A stretch of DNA of 55,136 bases from an uncultured Christensenellaceae bacterium (GTDB taxonomy: Bacteria; Bacillota; Clostridia; Christensenellales; UMGS416). Below are positions 7,762-14,940 of this stretch, piece after piece (position 1 is the stretch's first letter; every line of letters begins with the position of its first letter). A model generated the notes under the pieces. It saw only the letters and a list, made by a program, of their open reading frames with translations, had not been told where the DNA came from and did not search any database. The translations under genes and the position numbers were made by a program. The stretch spans positions 1 to 55,136 of the forward strand of contig CALWDW010000041.1 in assembly GCA_944376795.1 (NCBI GenBank), in the 5' to 3' direction.

Positions 7762-7965
7762 ATGTGGTCTTATGAAAAACGCCTGCAATACCCCATCCGC
7801 ATCCGCCGCCCCAATGCCGCGGCGGCCAAGGTGATCATCAGCCAGTACGGCGGCCCTGACGGCGAGCTCGGCGCCAGTATGCGCTACCTTTCCCAGCGCT
7901 ACACCATGCCCTACCGCAATGTAGCGGGGGTACTGACCGACATCGGTACCGAGGATTCACAATGA
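7762..7965 (+). pseudogene. cotJC: 5' part of cotJC (manganese catalase), interrupted by an element
   Basis: The N-terminal 65 residues of CotJC run from MWSYEKRLQYP through IISQYGGPDGELGASMRYLSQRYTMPY to LTDIGTE, and then stop after the foreign residues DSQ. CotJC is a dimanganese catalase of the spore coat that destroys hydrogen peroxide. Its Mn ligands include the Glu and His of an E-E-L-x-H motif, and reading stops exactly within this motif, so the fragment cannot be active. The missing rest is at 13494-13910, 5.5 kb downstream on the same strand. Joining position 7955 to 13505 gives ...LTDIGTE-ELAHLEM... and a 600-nt gene of 199 residues. The start follows GAGAGGTAAGCC. Confidence 0.93.
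7945..7955 (+). other. Left attachment core of the cotJC-interrupting element
   Basis: GGTACCGAGGA lies in the cotJC codons for Gly-Thr-Glu-Glu. The identical 11 bp recur at 13494-13504. To the left the sequence is cotJC; to the right it is element DNA, which reaches the stop codon of the recombinase gene 2 bp later. This is the expected crossover core of a serine recombinase. Confidence 0.88.
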
Positions 7966-9528
7966 ACCGGCAGCGCCCTCTATTGTAAAGATCCATTGCA
8001 CGGGCAGCTGGCGGAGCACCACCGCAATCTGTCCGTCCGGGTAGACCGTCATTCGTTCCAACAGCCGCGTCCGAAAGCCCTCCGCGCCGGCATCCCGGAG
8101 GATCCCGGCGATCTCGGCACGCACATCCCACGCCGGACTTCGGGCGGCGTTCTTCTCCAACTGCGCCTCCAGCTGCGCGATACGGCGATTGCACCCCTGC
8201 TCCAGGTAGCGGAAGTCCTCCTCGGTGATTTCCTGCCCATAGAACGCCTCCATGGCCCGGCGCTTTCGCCCGATCTCCCGCTCCTGTTCCCGCAGCAGGC
8301 TGCGGCGTTCCTCCTCCGCCGTCTCCTCGCCTGCCAGCACGGTTTCCACCACCCGGGCCAGTTCCTCGGTCAGGCGCGCCGCATCGGGCACCGCCGTGTC
8401 CACCGCCTGGCGGAGAATCTCCAGGGCCGCGTCCTCCCGCAGCTGCCGGCCGATTTCGCAGCCCCAATCTATGCCTTGGAAATCACGCCGGGCGCTTCCC
8501 TGGGCGGCAGCCTTTCCGCAGCGCCATACCCGATAGAAAGCGCCCGAGGCCGTTTTTTTCTTCCTTGCCACGAAGCCGCTGCCACAGCACCCACAAAGGA
8601 TTTTCCCAGAAAGGGGATACCGGTTCCCATGGCCTGGTCGGGAGCCCTCGCTGCGGCAGCGGCGCATGCGCTCCTGCTGCGCCGCCTCCCAGGTAGCACG
8701 GTCCAGTATGGGCTCGTGATGATCCCGCAGGATGACCATTGCCTCCTGCCCATGGTTGTATTTCTTCTGGTGGGTGAGATAGTCGGGGGTATAGGTCTTT
8801 TTCTGAATCAAATCGCCGCAATACTTCTCGTTTTTTAGAATTTTGAGCACTGTCGCCGCCGACCACTTGCAGCTGCCCCGGGTAGACGCAATACCTTCCT
8901 GCCGCAGCTCCCGGGCAATGACGGAGGCGCCCTTTCCCTCTGTCAGGTACTTGTGAAAGATGCGCCGCACCGTCCGGGCGCCCTCGGGATTGACGGCAAG
9001 CTTCCCGTCCACCACGTCGTACCCCAGCAGAGGGCCGCCAAATACCACCCCCTGCTCCATCCGTCGGGTCTGCCCCCACTTAACCCGTTGGGAGGTCCTG
9101 CGGCTCTCCTCCTGGGCGATGGAAGCCATGATCGCCAGCCGGAGCTCCCCCTCCTGCTGGCGGGTATCGATGCCGTCGTTGAGAAAGAGGACGCCCACCC
9201 CATACCGTCCCAGCTCTCGCGTGTACTGCAGCGCGTCCAGGGTATTGCGGGCAAAGCGGCTGACCTCCTTGGTGATAATGAGGTCGATGCCGCCCGCCCG
9301 CGCCTGGTCCATCATGGCACGAAACTGGCGCCGTCTTTGGGTGCTGGTTCCGGAAATGCCCTGGTCGGCATAGATATGGCAGAGCTCCCAGGCGGGATTG
9401 CGCTGGATCCACTCCTGGAAATACCGGCGCTGGCTCTCCAGGGAATGGGCCTGATCCTCCCGGTCGGTGGAAACCCGGCAGTAAGCCGCCACCCGAACTC
9501 GATCCCGAGGGGTGTTCGGTGCTTTCAT
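7957..9528 (-). CDS. Large serine recombinase of the cotJC element
   Basis: A 523-residue large serine recombinase. The N-terminal resolvase/invertase domain starts VRVAAYCRVSTDREDQ with catalytic Ser about 20, then GGIDLIITKEVSRFARNT and MASIAQEESRRTSQRVKWG. A recombinase domain follows (about 170-270, LLGYDV ... GKGASVIARELRQEGI), then a zinc-ribbon start GKILCGCCGSGFV, and a coiled-coil region near residues 400-450 typical of this class. The start at 9528 overlaps the upstream small ORF by ATGA. In-frame codons further upstream coincide with that ORF and lack family similarity. Its last codon lies 2 bp from the attachment core, as in many site-specific elements. It should catalyse excision between the two GGTACCGAGGA cores. 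Confidence 0.95.
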   Translation of the reverse strand: MKAPNTPRDRVRVAAYCRVSTDREDQAHSLESQRRYFQEWIQRNPAWELCHIYADQGISGTSTQRRRQFRAMMDQARAGGIDLIITKEVSRFARNTLDALQYTRELGRYGVGVLFLNDGIDTRQQEGELRLAIMASIAQEESRRTSQRVKWGQTRRMEQGVVFGGPLLGYDVVDGKLAVNPEGARTVRRIFHKYLTEGKGASVIARELRQEGIASTRGSCKWSAATVLKILKNEKYCGDLIQKKTYTPDYLTHQKKYNHGQEAMVILRDHHEPILDRATWEAAQQERMRRCRSEGSRPGHGNRYPLSGKILCGCCGSGFVARKKKTASGAFYRVWRCGKAAAQGSARRDFQGIDWGCEIGRQLREDAALEILRQAVDTAVPDAARLTEELARVVETVLAGEETAEEERRSLLREQEREIGRKRRAMEAFYGQEITEEDFRYLEQGCNRRIAQLEAQLEKNAARSPAWDVRAEIAGILRDAGAEGFRTRLLERMTVYPDGQIAVVLRQLPVQWIFTIEGAAGSL

Positions 9529-9686
9529 GGTTTTCCCAGCCTCCGGCGGCACGCCTCCCGTTGATCGGGCCGCAGCCTGCCCCGTCTTTCCAGGGCCCAC
9601 AGGATGGCCTCCTGGTATTCTCGAAGAAACGCCGGTCGGGGATGGTCCTCCCCTTCCCGCCGAAGCAGCCTTGGCAATGTCTTCAT
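9525..9686 (-). CDS. Small basic ORF coupled to the recombinase; candidate directionality factor
   Basis: A 53-residue, strongly basic, helix-prone protein with the core REYQEAILWALERRGRL and the tail REACRRRLGKP. It is preceded by GAAGGGAGGG, starts at 9686 and ends in an ATGA overlap with the recombinase start, so the two are translationally coupled. I recognise no family. Large serine recombinases need a small recombination directionality factor to excise, and in the Clostridioides difficile skin element a small protein of this kind is required. Size, charge and coupling make that role plausible here but unproven. Confidence 0.7.
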   Translation of the reverse strand: MKTLPRLLRREGEDHPRPAFLREYQEAILWALERRGRLRPDQREACRRRLGKP

Positions 9687-9706
9687 CGCCGTCCCTCCCT
9701 TCTCCG

Positions 9707-9715
9707 TAACTTATG
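9707..9715 (-). promoter_or_regulatory. Candidate sigma-K/E-type -10 before the recombinase operon
   Basis: On the minus strand CATAAGTTA fits the mother-cell sigma-K -10 pattern CATA-N3-TA and lies 20 bp before the start of the 53-residue ORF. The sigma-K -35 (AC) is not at the expected spacing, so this is weak. If real, it would tie recombinase expression to the mother cell. Confidence 0.3.
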
Positions 9716-9742
9716 CGGGAGACACGGCAGACTTGCAGGGCA

Positions 9743-11833
9743 TCAGCCGCGGTGAAGCTGGCCCGAGCGCAGGGCGGTGGCGATGGAAATCTTCTTAACC
9801 GTACCGCTGTCAAAGGCCACCACCCCAATGTCGCCGATGCGGCTCACCAGGATTCCATGGCCAAAGGTTTTGTGGAACACCGGGCAGCCAGGGACGTAGT
9901 GCCGGGACTGGGCTTCCGCCTGCCGCACGTCCTGGCTGCGGGCGGTGCGGAGCTTTCTGCCCAGTGTGGGCTTGCGCTCCTTGGGCGGAAAAACTTCGCG
10001 GGAAAAGGATGAAGCCAGCCCCTCCCGGCGGAACGTAACAATCCCCAGTTCCTCACGCGCCCGGGTCATGGCCACGTAGAAGACCCGCCGCTCCTCCTCG
10101 TAGGCATCCCGTTCTTCCGGCGCTGGATCCTTGCCCGGCAGTATCTTGGGAAGCAGCCCGTCGGCCACGTCCATCAGGATAACCCGCTGGTATTCCAAGC
10201 CTTTGCTGGAATGGATGGTAGAAAGAATGAATGGGTGCTCCGGGCGGTCCGATCCCCGGCGCACCACCTCCTGCAGTTCCTCCAGCCGCTCCAAAAGCCG
10301 GGCCGGCGTGGGCTCCGCGTCCCCCAGCGCCTGGAGGATCTCCGCCTTATGCAGGTCGCCGCCCCGGTCCTCCAGATACGCCCCATAGCCCATGAAGTGC
10401 ACGATACGGTACACCGCCTTGCCCGCCGGCTCCTCCAGGAGATGGGCCAGATGGGTCTGCAGCGCCCGGCACTGCTTCTGCGTCCAGGCGGAGGCGGCAG
10501 GCAGGCCCGCCACATAGTCCAGAAGGGTCGTCCCCGCCTGTCCGGCCCGGGAAACCGCCTCCTGGGCCATCCCCCGGCTGATGCCCGCCCCCAGCTTGTA
10601 GTATAGGTTCAGAAACAGCTCCCCATCCTGGGGGTTCTGGGCAAAGCGGATGATATCGGTGATATCCCGCACCACCCGATTGGTAAAAAAGAGGCTCTCA
10701 TTCTGGCGGCAGCGATAGGGGAGCCCCGCCCGGTCCAGCAGGTCAATCAAGGGCAGGGCGCTGTCATTGTCCCGGTACAGGACGGCGGTCTCCGTCCGGC
10801 AGTCCTCGGCCAGTTTACACAGGTAGCGATACTGCCCGGCCCGGTCGTACACGGAGATCTCCCGGATGGGCGCTCCGTCGCCGCGGACGGCCCGCATGTG
10901 CTTGGGACGGCGTTGGGTGTTTTTTTGAATAAACGCATCGGCGGCCTCCACAATGGGCCGGGCGGAGCGGTAATTCTGCTCCATACGCAGCACCTTGGCG
11001 CCGGGATAGGCCGTATCGAACTGTGTGAGCGCCTGGGGATAGGCCGCGCGGAAGCCGTAGATGCTCTGATCCTCGTCCCCTACCAGGAAGAGATTCCCGG
11101 ACTCTCCGGCTAGGAGGCGGAGAATGGCATGCTGGATCCTGGAAGTGTCCTGGGCCTCATCCACGCAGAAATAACGGTACCGCCGCCGGACCGCTTGGAG
11201 GATCTCCGGATACCGGCGGAGAATCCGCAGCGCATAGACCATCTGGTCGTCATAATCCATACGCCGGCGTTCCCGGAGCGCGTCGTTATAAGCCTTATAG
11301 AAGGATGGGAAATCCACGCCCTCCGTCTCGATGCGGGCCAGTTCCTCCCCTTTGAGCATCTGGTTCTTGGCATAGGTGATGGCGGTCTGCAGCGCCTTGA
11401 CCGTGCTTTCGGCGGCAAACTCCTGGCACTGGTCGCGATAGAGGGCGGCCAGGAGGGCGCTTTTCTCCCCGCCGTCCTCCAGCAGAGCAAAGGCCCTGCC
11501 GCCGGTGACGCGCTCATAGCGGCGGATGATCCGGCTGCACACGCCGTTAATGGTATGAAACGCCATCCGCTCCGCCTCTTCCCGGCCAAAAAAGGCAGCA
11601 AACCGCTCCCGCATATCGCGGGCAGCGGCTACGGTATAGGTCATGGTCAGGATACTCTCCGGCGGGATCCCACAGACGTAGCGCATATAGCCCAGCCGGG
11701 CCACCAGCACGGTGGTTTTGCCGCTTCCCGGCACGGCCAGCAGCAGCACCGGCCCGTCCACAGTCCGAACCGCCGCCTCCTGCTGAGGATCCAGGGCCAC
11801 AGGGCACTGGGATTTGAATCGGGTAAAGTCCAT
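9743..11833 (-). CDS. UvrD/PcrA-like superfamily 1 DNA helicase
   Basis: A 696-residue SF1A helicase. Walker A is AVPGSGKTT (residues 33-41), followed by a Q-motif-like PQQEAAV upstream, motif II VDEAQDTS, motif III GDEDQSIYGFR, motif IV QNYRS, motif V TIHSSKGLEY and motif VI VAMTRARE. A C-terminal tudor-like domain ends the protein (FGHGILVSRIGDIGVVAFDSGTVKKI), as in PcrA. It translocates 3'-5' on single-stranded DNA. The start at 11833 follows GCGGAGGGCAGG. It is a cargo gene of the cotJC element, 57 bp from the small ORF, and may aid element maintenance or be an accessory second UvrD homologue. The host presumably has its own pcrA elsewhere. Confidence 0.9.
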   Translation of the reverse strand: MDFTRFKSQCPVALDPQQEAAVRTVDGPVLLLAVPGSGKTTVLVARLGYMRYVCGIPPESILTMTYTVAAARDMRERFAAFFGREEAERMAFHTINGVCSRIIRRYERVTGGRAFALLEDGGEKSALLAALYRDQCQEFAAESTVKALQTAITYAKNQMLKGEELARIETEGVDFPSFYKAYNDALRERRRMDYDDQMVYALRILRRYPEILQAVRRRYRYFCVDEAQDTSRIQHAILRLLAGESGNLFLVGDEDQSIYGFRAAYPQALTQFDTAYPGAKVLRMEQNYRSARPIVEAADAFIQKNTQRRPKHMRAVRGDGAPIREISVYDRAGQYRYLCKLAEDCRTETAVLYRDNDSALPLIDLLDRAGLPYRCRQNESLFFTNRVVRDITDIIRFAQNPQDGELFLNLYYKLGAGISRGMAQEAVSRAGQAGTTLLDYVAGLPAASAWTQKQCRALQTHLAHLLEEPAGKAVYRIVHFMGYGAYLEDRGGDLHKAEILQALGDAEPTPARLLERLEELQEVVRRGSDRPEHPFILSTIHSSKGLEYQRVILMDVADGLLPKILPGKDPAPEERDAYEEERRVFYVAMTRAREELGIVTFRREGLASSFSREVFPPKERKPTLGRKLRTARSQDVRQAEAQSRHYVPGCPVFHKTFGHGILVSRIGDIGVVAFDSGTVKKISIATALRSGQLHRG

Positions 11834-11878
11834 CCTGCCCTCCGCTTCATGAGACTGTACAAGCCGGCGCCGGAATCC

Positions 11879-12340
11879 TTATGCCTCCTCCAGGCAGGCG
11901 AGGATCTCGGCGGCGTTGGTGTCGGGCTTGACCTTGGGCATGGCCTTGCGGATGACGCCCTCTTCGTCAATCAGGTAGGTGGTACGCACCACGCCCATGC
12001 TCACCTTGCCGTAGAGCTTCTTTTCCTGCCAAACGCCATAGGCCTGGATGGCCGTAAGCTCCGGGTCGGAGAGAAGCAAAAAAGGCAACTGATACTTCTC
12101 AGCAAACCGCCCATGGGAGGCTGCGGAGTCGCGGCTGATGCCGATCACCACCGTATTCCGGGCCTGGAATTCTCCATAGTGCTGGGCAAAGGCGCAGGCC
12201 TGCCGGGTGCAGCCTGGGGTATTGTCCTTGGGATAGAAGTACAGCACCACCTTCTTTCCCCGGAAATCCGACAGGCTGACGTTCCTTCCGTCCTTGTCGG
12301 GCAGGGTAAAGTCCGGGGCTTTGGTTCCGATTTCCAGCAT
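11879..12340 (-). CDS. bcp: Thioredoxin-dependent thiol peroxidase (peroxiredoxin Bcp)
   Basis: A 153-residue Bcp/PrxQ peroxiredoxin starting with the family-typical [11 protein letters not shown]. The peroxidatic Cys44 in TPGCTRQAC and Cys49 give the CxxxxC pattern of atypical 2-Cys Bcp. The Arg of the active site is present in [17 protein letters not shown] sequence downstream. It reduces hydrogen and organic peroxides with thioredoxin. It sits inside the cotJC element, co-directional with the helicase (45 bp) and the dehydrogenase (22 bp). It is odd that an element which blocks a peroxide-destroying catalase itself carries a peroxidase. The start at 12340 follows CGAAAGGAGAACAAACC. Confidence 0.94.
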   Translation of the reverse strand: MLEIGTKAPDFTLPDKDGRNVSLSDFRGKKVVLYFYPKDNTPGCTRQACAFAQHYGEFQARNTVVIGISRDSAASHGRFAEKYQLPFLLLSDPELTAIQAYGVWQEKKLYGKVSMGVVRTTYLIDEEGVIRKAMPKVKPDTNAAEILACLEEA

Positions 12341-12362
12341 GGTTTGTTCTCCTTTCGTGGGT

Positions 12363-13406
12363 TTAGGCTTCGGGGATCAGCGCCACCTTCATCACCCCAT
12401 CCCGGCGGCGCGCAAAGAGGTCGTAGGCCTCCTGGATCCGATGCAGAGGAAAGGTATGGGTGATCAGAGGCGCGGTATCCAGCCTGCCCTGTGCGATGAG
12501 GTCCAGGATCTCGCCGCAGTGGCAGCCGTCCACGCCGCCGGTTTTGAAGGTCAGGTTCTTGCCGTACATTTCGGGCAAGGGCAAAGTCTGGGGGGCGTCA
12601 TACAGGGCCACTACCGTGACGATGGCATTGGGCCGGGCGCAGCGCCAGGCCATGCGGAAGGTATCCGGGCTTCCCGCCGCCTCCACCACCACATCGGCTC
12701 CGCCGTGGCCGGCCCGCGCCCGGACCCATTCCTCCGCCTGCTCCGGGCCCACGGTGAGAACCTCCGGATCCAGCCGCTGGGCAAATTCCAGCCGGCCGGG
12801 GTCGATATCGCAGAGGATGATCTGCCCGGGCCGGTACAGCCTGGCGCATTGCAGCGTGCAAAGCCCCGTAGGGCCTGCGCCGAGGATCAGCACGGTATCC
12901 CCCTCCTGGATCTGGGAAATGCGGGCCGCCCAGAAGCCGGTGGCCAGCACATCCCCCACCAGCAGCGCCTGGGAATCGGTCAGGCCCTGGGGAATCCGAT
13001 TCAGGCCCTGGTCGGCATAGGGTACCCGGACATATTCGGCCTGGCCGCCGTCGATGCGGCAGCCCAGGGCCCATCCCCCGTGAGGATCGGTGCAGTTATT
13101 GACCCAGCCGTGCCGGCAGAAGAAGCACGTTCCGCAGAAGGTCTCCACGTTCACGGTCACCCGGTCGCCGGGGCGGAAGCCGGAGACCGCCTCCCCCACC
13201 TGCTCCACCACGCCCACCATCTCGTGGCCCACGGTAATGCCCGGAACCGCCCGAGGCACCGCGCCGTGCCGAATATGCAGGTCGCTGGTGCAGATGCTGC
13301 TCATGGTGACCCGGATGATGGCGTCCCGGGGATGCTGCAGCGTGGGCTTGGGCTTGTCCAGCAGCCGGAATTCTCCGGGTTTGACGTAGGTATAGGCCAG
13401 CATCAT
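12363..13406 (-). CDS. Zinc-dependent alcohol dehydrogenase, cargo of the cotJC element
   Basis: A 347-residue MDR dehydrogenase. Catalytic-zinc ligands lie in [13 protein letters not shown] and GHEMVG, the structural-zinc lobe is [15 protein letters not shown], and the Rossmann motif is LGAGPTG with acid CDIDPGR, favouring NAD. It is a different subfamily from the dehydrogenase at 3372 and closer to sorbitol/2,3-butanediol or glutathione-independent formaldehyde dehydrogenases. The substrate is unknown. Two start codons in tandem (13406 and 13403) follow AAAGGGGAGGGAGA. It is the outermost element gene, starting 88 bp from the right attachment core. No repressor or regulator of it is visible. 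Confidence 0.9.
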   Translation of the reverse strand: MMLAYTYVKPGEFRLLDKPKPTLQHPRDAIIRVTMSSICTSDLHIRHGAVPRAVPGITVGHEMVGVVEQVGEAVSGFRPGDRVTVNVETFCGTCFFCRHGWVNNCTDPHGGWALGCRIDGGQAEYVRVPYADQGLNRIPQGLTDSQALLVGDVLATGFWAARISQIQEGDTVLILGAGPTGLCTLQCARLYRPGQIILCDIDPGRLEFAQRLDPEVLTVGPEQAEEWVRARAGHGGADVVVEAAGSPDTFRMAWRCARPNAIVTVVALYDAPQTLPLPEMYGKNLTFKTGGVDGCHCGEILDLIAQGRLDTAPLITHTFPLHRIQEAYDLFARRRDGVMKVALIPEA

Positions 13407-13493
13407 TCTCCCTCCCCTTTCATCGAATCCTTTCTCATTATAAACGGCGAAGAAATGCCCGTCAACGAGGCGGCACGTTTTGCCTCCACGCCA

Positions 13494-13504
13494 GGTACCG
13501 AGGA
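13494..13504 (+). other. Right attachment core of the cotJC-interrupting element
   Basis: GGTACCGAGGA, identical to 7945-7955. To its right the cotJC frame resumes with CTGGCCCACCTGGAAATG (LAHLEM). The flanks outside the core differ between the two ends, as expected for attL and attR of a serine recombinase. Confidence 0.88.
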
Positions 13505-13910
13505 ACTGGCCCACCTGGAAATGGTCAGCGCCATTGTCTACCAGCTGACCAAGGACCTTCCCATAAGCGAGATCAAAGCCTCGGGCTTTGACACCTACTT
13601 TGTGGACCATACCACCGGGGTTTGGCCCAATGCCGCCAGCGGCACGCCCTTTGACGCCCTGTGCTTTGCCAGCAAGGGGGACGCCATTACCGACCTGACC
13701 GAGGACATGGCCGCCGAGCAGAAGGCCCGTACCACCTATGACAACATTCTCCGCCTGGTGGATGATCCCGACGTGCGGGATCCCATCAAATTCCTTCGGG
13801 CCCGGGAGATCGTACACTTCCAGCGCTTCGGCGAGGCATTGGAGAACGTCAAGTCCCAGCTGGATTCCCGGAACTTCTACGCCTTCAATCCGGAGTTTGA
13901 CCGGCGGTAA
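13494..13910 (+). pseudogene. cotJC: 3' part of cotJC (manganese catalase), displaced by the element
   Basis: This is the C-terminal two thirds of CotJC: GTEELAHLEM, then VDHTTGVWPNAASG, KGDAITDLTEDMAAEQKARTTYDNILRL, DPIKFLRAREIVHFQRFGEAL, ending FYAFNPEFDRR. It supplies the remaining Mn ligands (the His of ELAH, the Glu of AAEQKAR and the His of REIVHFQRF). It has no start codon or ribosome site of its own at the break; the frame simply runs in from element DNA. It shows no internal stop or frameshift, so it is under selection or only recently separated, which argues for regular excision. Confidence 0.93.
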
Positions 13911-13954
13911 GCGGTTCTCCCCTGCGGTTTTGGCGGCGGGAATTCCCGGCTCTT

Positions 13955-13993
13955 GGGGGAGAGGGCCCTTTTGCAAAAGGGCCCCCTCCCCCG
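13955..13993. repeat. Palindromic G/C-box repeat, variant copy 3
   Basis: GGGGGAGAGGGCCCTTTT-GC-AAAAGGGCCCCCTCCCCC, a variant of the 144-237 repeat with GGGCCC replacing GGAAACC. It lies 45 bp after cotJC and probably acts as its transcription stop. Between here and 14180 two further hairpins, CGCGGAAAGC/GCTTTCCGCG and TTTTGCCGC/GCGGCAAAA, occur but no gene is seen. Confidence 0.75.
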
Positions 13994-14184
13994 CAAAAGC
14001 CCGCCTCCTCGGAATCCTCGCGGATTCCTGCGGGGGCTCTTCGCGGAAAGCAAGCTTTCCGCGACCTTCATTACAATTAGCGGGAGCCTTTCGCGGCCCC
14101 CGCGCCCCACAGTTTTGCCGCATAGCGGCAAAACCCCTCATCGGGCAAAACGCGCCGTACACGCCGCCGCGTTTTGTAAATTAC

Positions 14185-14229
14185 AAAAAAATAGGGGAAC
14201 GGCTGTATTCGGATTACAGTCGTTCCCCT
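14185..14229 (-). terminator. Intrinsic terminator of the mrp-ywlG operon
   Basis: On the minus strand a 15-bp hairpin (14215-14229 with 14193-14207, one G-U pair, loop ATCCGAA) is followed by TATTTTTTTG. It lies about 155 bp beyond the DUF436 stop codon. Confidence 0.8.
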
Positions 14230-14251
14230 TCTACTCTCTCCTCATCCTCCC

Positions 14252-14319
14252 CCTAAAAGTTTTAGAAGGGTGGGGGCACGGGGGAGGGGAGCCTTTTTCA
14301 AAAGGTTTCCCTCCCCCGC
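14252..14319. repeat. Palindromic G/C-box repeat, copy 4, inverted orientation
   Basis: AAAAGTTTTAGAAGGGTGGG precedes GGGGGAGGGGAGCCTTTT-TC-AAAAGGTTTCCCTCCCCC. The tail AAGTTTTAGAAGGGTGGG lies before rather than after the palindrome compared with 144-237, so this copy is inverted. Confidence 0.78.
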
Positions 14320-14385
14320 AGAGACCCACACCCTCCAGAAGTTGTGTGACGGCTTCCCTCCCCTGCCAGGGGAAGGAAGCAAGCT

Positions 14386-14937
14386 CTACGGATATTCGGC
14401 CCGGGGCCCTCCCACATACCGGGGACGGCTGTAGGCCATGACCAGGGGGGCCATGCCCACGGTCTTCACCGAGGGGCGGAAGGGTACGGCCACGGCACGC
14501 ATATGCATGCCAATCATGGTGTGTCCGATATCCATTCCGGCGCAGGCGGCCACGGCCTGCACCATGGCGGGCTCCTCCAGGCGGGCATAGTACGCCACGC
14601 CGCAGGCGCCCCCGGCATGGAGAGCAGGACGAACGGTCACTTCCTCCAGTCCCCACCGCCGGATGGCGGCCCGAGGCACCACCAAAGAGCGATTGAGATG
14701 CTCACAGCAGCCCACCGCCAGCGTCATGGCGTAGGGGGCCAAGGCATCCAGCAGCGTATCGATCACCGTATCTCCAATGGCCTGGCTGGAAGCCGACCCG
14801 ATGCGCGCCCCGGCAATCTCGCTGGTGCTGCAGCCCAGGACGAAGAGCTCCTCCCGGCGCAGCCGCCCCTCCGCGGCCATATCCGCCACGGCCTGCCGGA
14901 TCTCCCGGACGATTTGATCCAAAAAAGCCTGTTCCAT
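14386..14937 (-). CDS. ywlG: TIGR01440/DUF436 family protein (YwlG-like)
   Basis: A 183-residue protein matching the YwlG family: ELFVLGCSTSEIAGARIGSASS near residue 32, LAVGCCEHLNRSLV near 93, and ACAGMDIGHTMIGMHMRAVAVP near 132. The biochemical function is unknown; the conserved Cys-Ser and Cys-Glu-His patches look like a catalytic or ligand site. It starts 3 bp after the Mrp-type ATPase gene ends and is co-transcribed with it. The initiation codon at 14937 is immediately preceded by AGGAGTAACAC. Confidence 0.9.
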   Translation of the reverse strand: MEQAFLDQIVREIRQAVADMAAEGRLRREELFVLGCSTSEIAGARIGSASSQAIGDTVIDTLLDALAPYAMTLAVGCCEHLNRSLVVPRAAIRRWGLEEVTVRPALHAGGACGVAYYARLEEPAMVQAVAACAGMDIGHTMIGMHMRAVAVPFRPSVKTVGMAPLVMAYSRPRYVGGPRAEYP

Positions 14938-14940
14938 GTG

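Larger units (their letters stand above)
7945..13493. mobile_element. Skin-like intervening element in cotJC (5,549 bp)
   Basis: A large serine recombinase lies directly inside one end, an 11-bp core repeat (GGTACCGAGGA) marks both ends, and removing 7945-13493 recreates an uninterrupted cotJC frame with the conserved motif LTDIGTEELAHLEM. All five genes inside run opposite to cotJ: recombinase, 53-aa ORF, UvrD-like helicase, Bcp peroxiredoxin and zinc alcohol dehydrogenase. No integrase of other type, phage structural, conjugation or toxin-antitoxin gene is present. Skin-type elements in sigK of Bacillus and Clostridioides, and other sporulation genes split this way, are excised in the mother cell. 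The same behaviour is inferred here; a plain inactivating insertion is the alternative. Confidence 0.88.

Noticed and set aside
7957..9828. A longer recombinase beginning at 9828
   Set aside because: The extra 100 residues coincide with the separate 53-residue ORF and intergenic DNA, show no recombinase similarity, and the start at 9528 has a better context and the canonical VAAYCRVST N-terminus.
7945..13493. The cotJC insertion as an ordinary prophage or conjugative element
   Set aside because: No capsid, tail, lysis, replication or conjugation genes, and the element is only 5.5 kb.
12294..13910. A single 538-residue plus-strand protein
   Set aside because: Only the last ~140 residues are CotJC; the rest is antisense to the dehydrogenase and Bcp genes and has no start signal.
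7762..13910. cotJC break as a simple frameshift or assembly error
   Set aside because: The two parts are 5.5 kb apart and joined by an 11-bp repeat next to a serine recombinase, which an assembly error would not produce by chance. It should still be confirmed in long reads.
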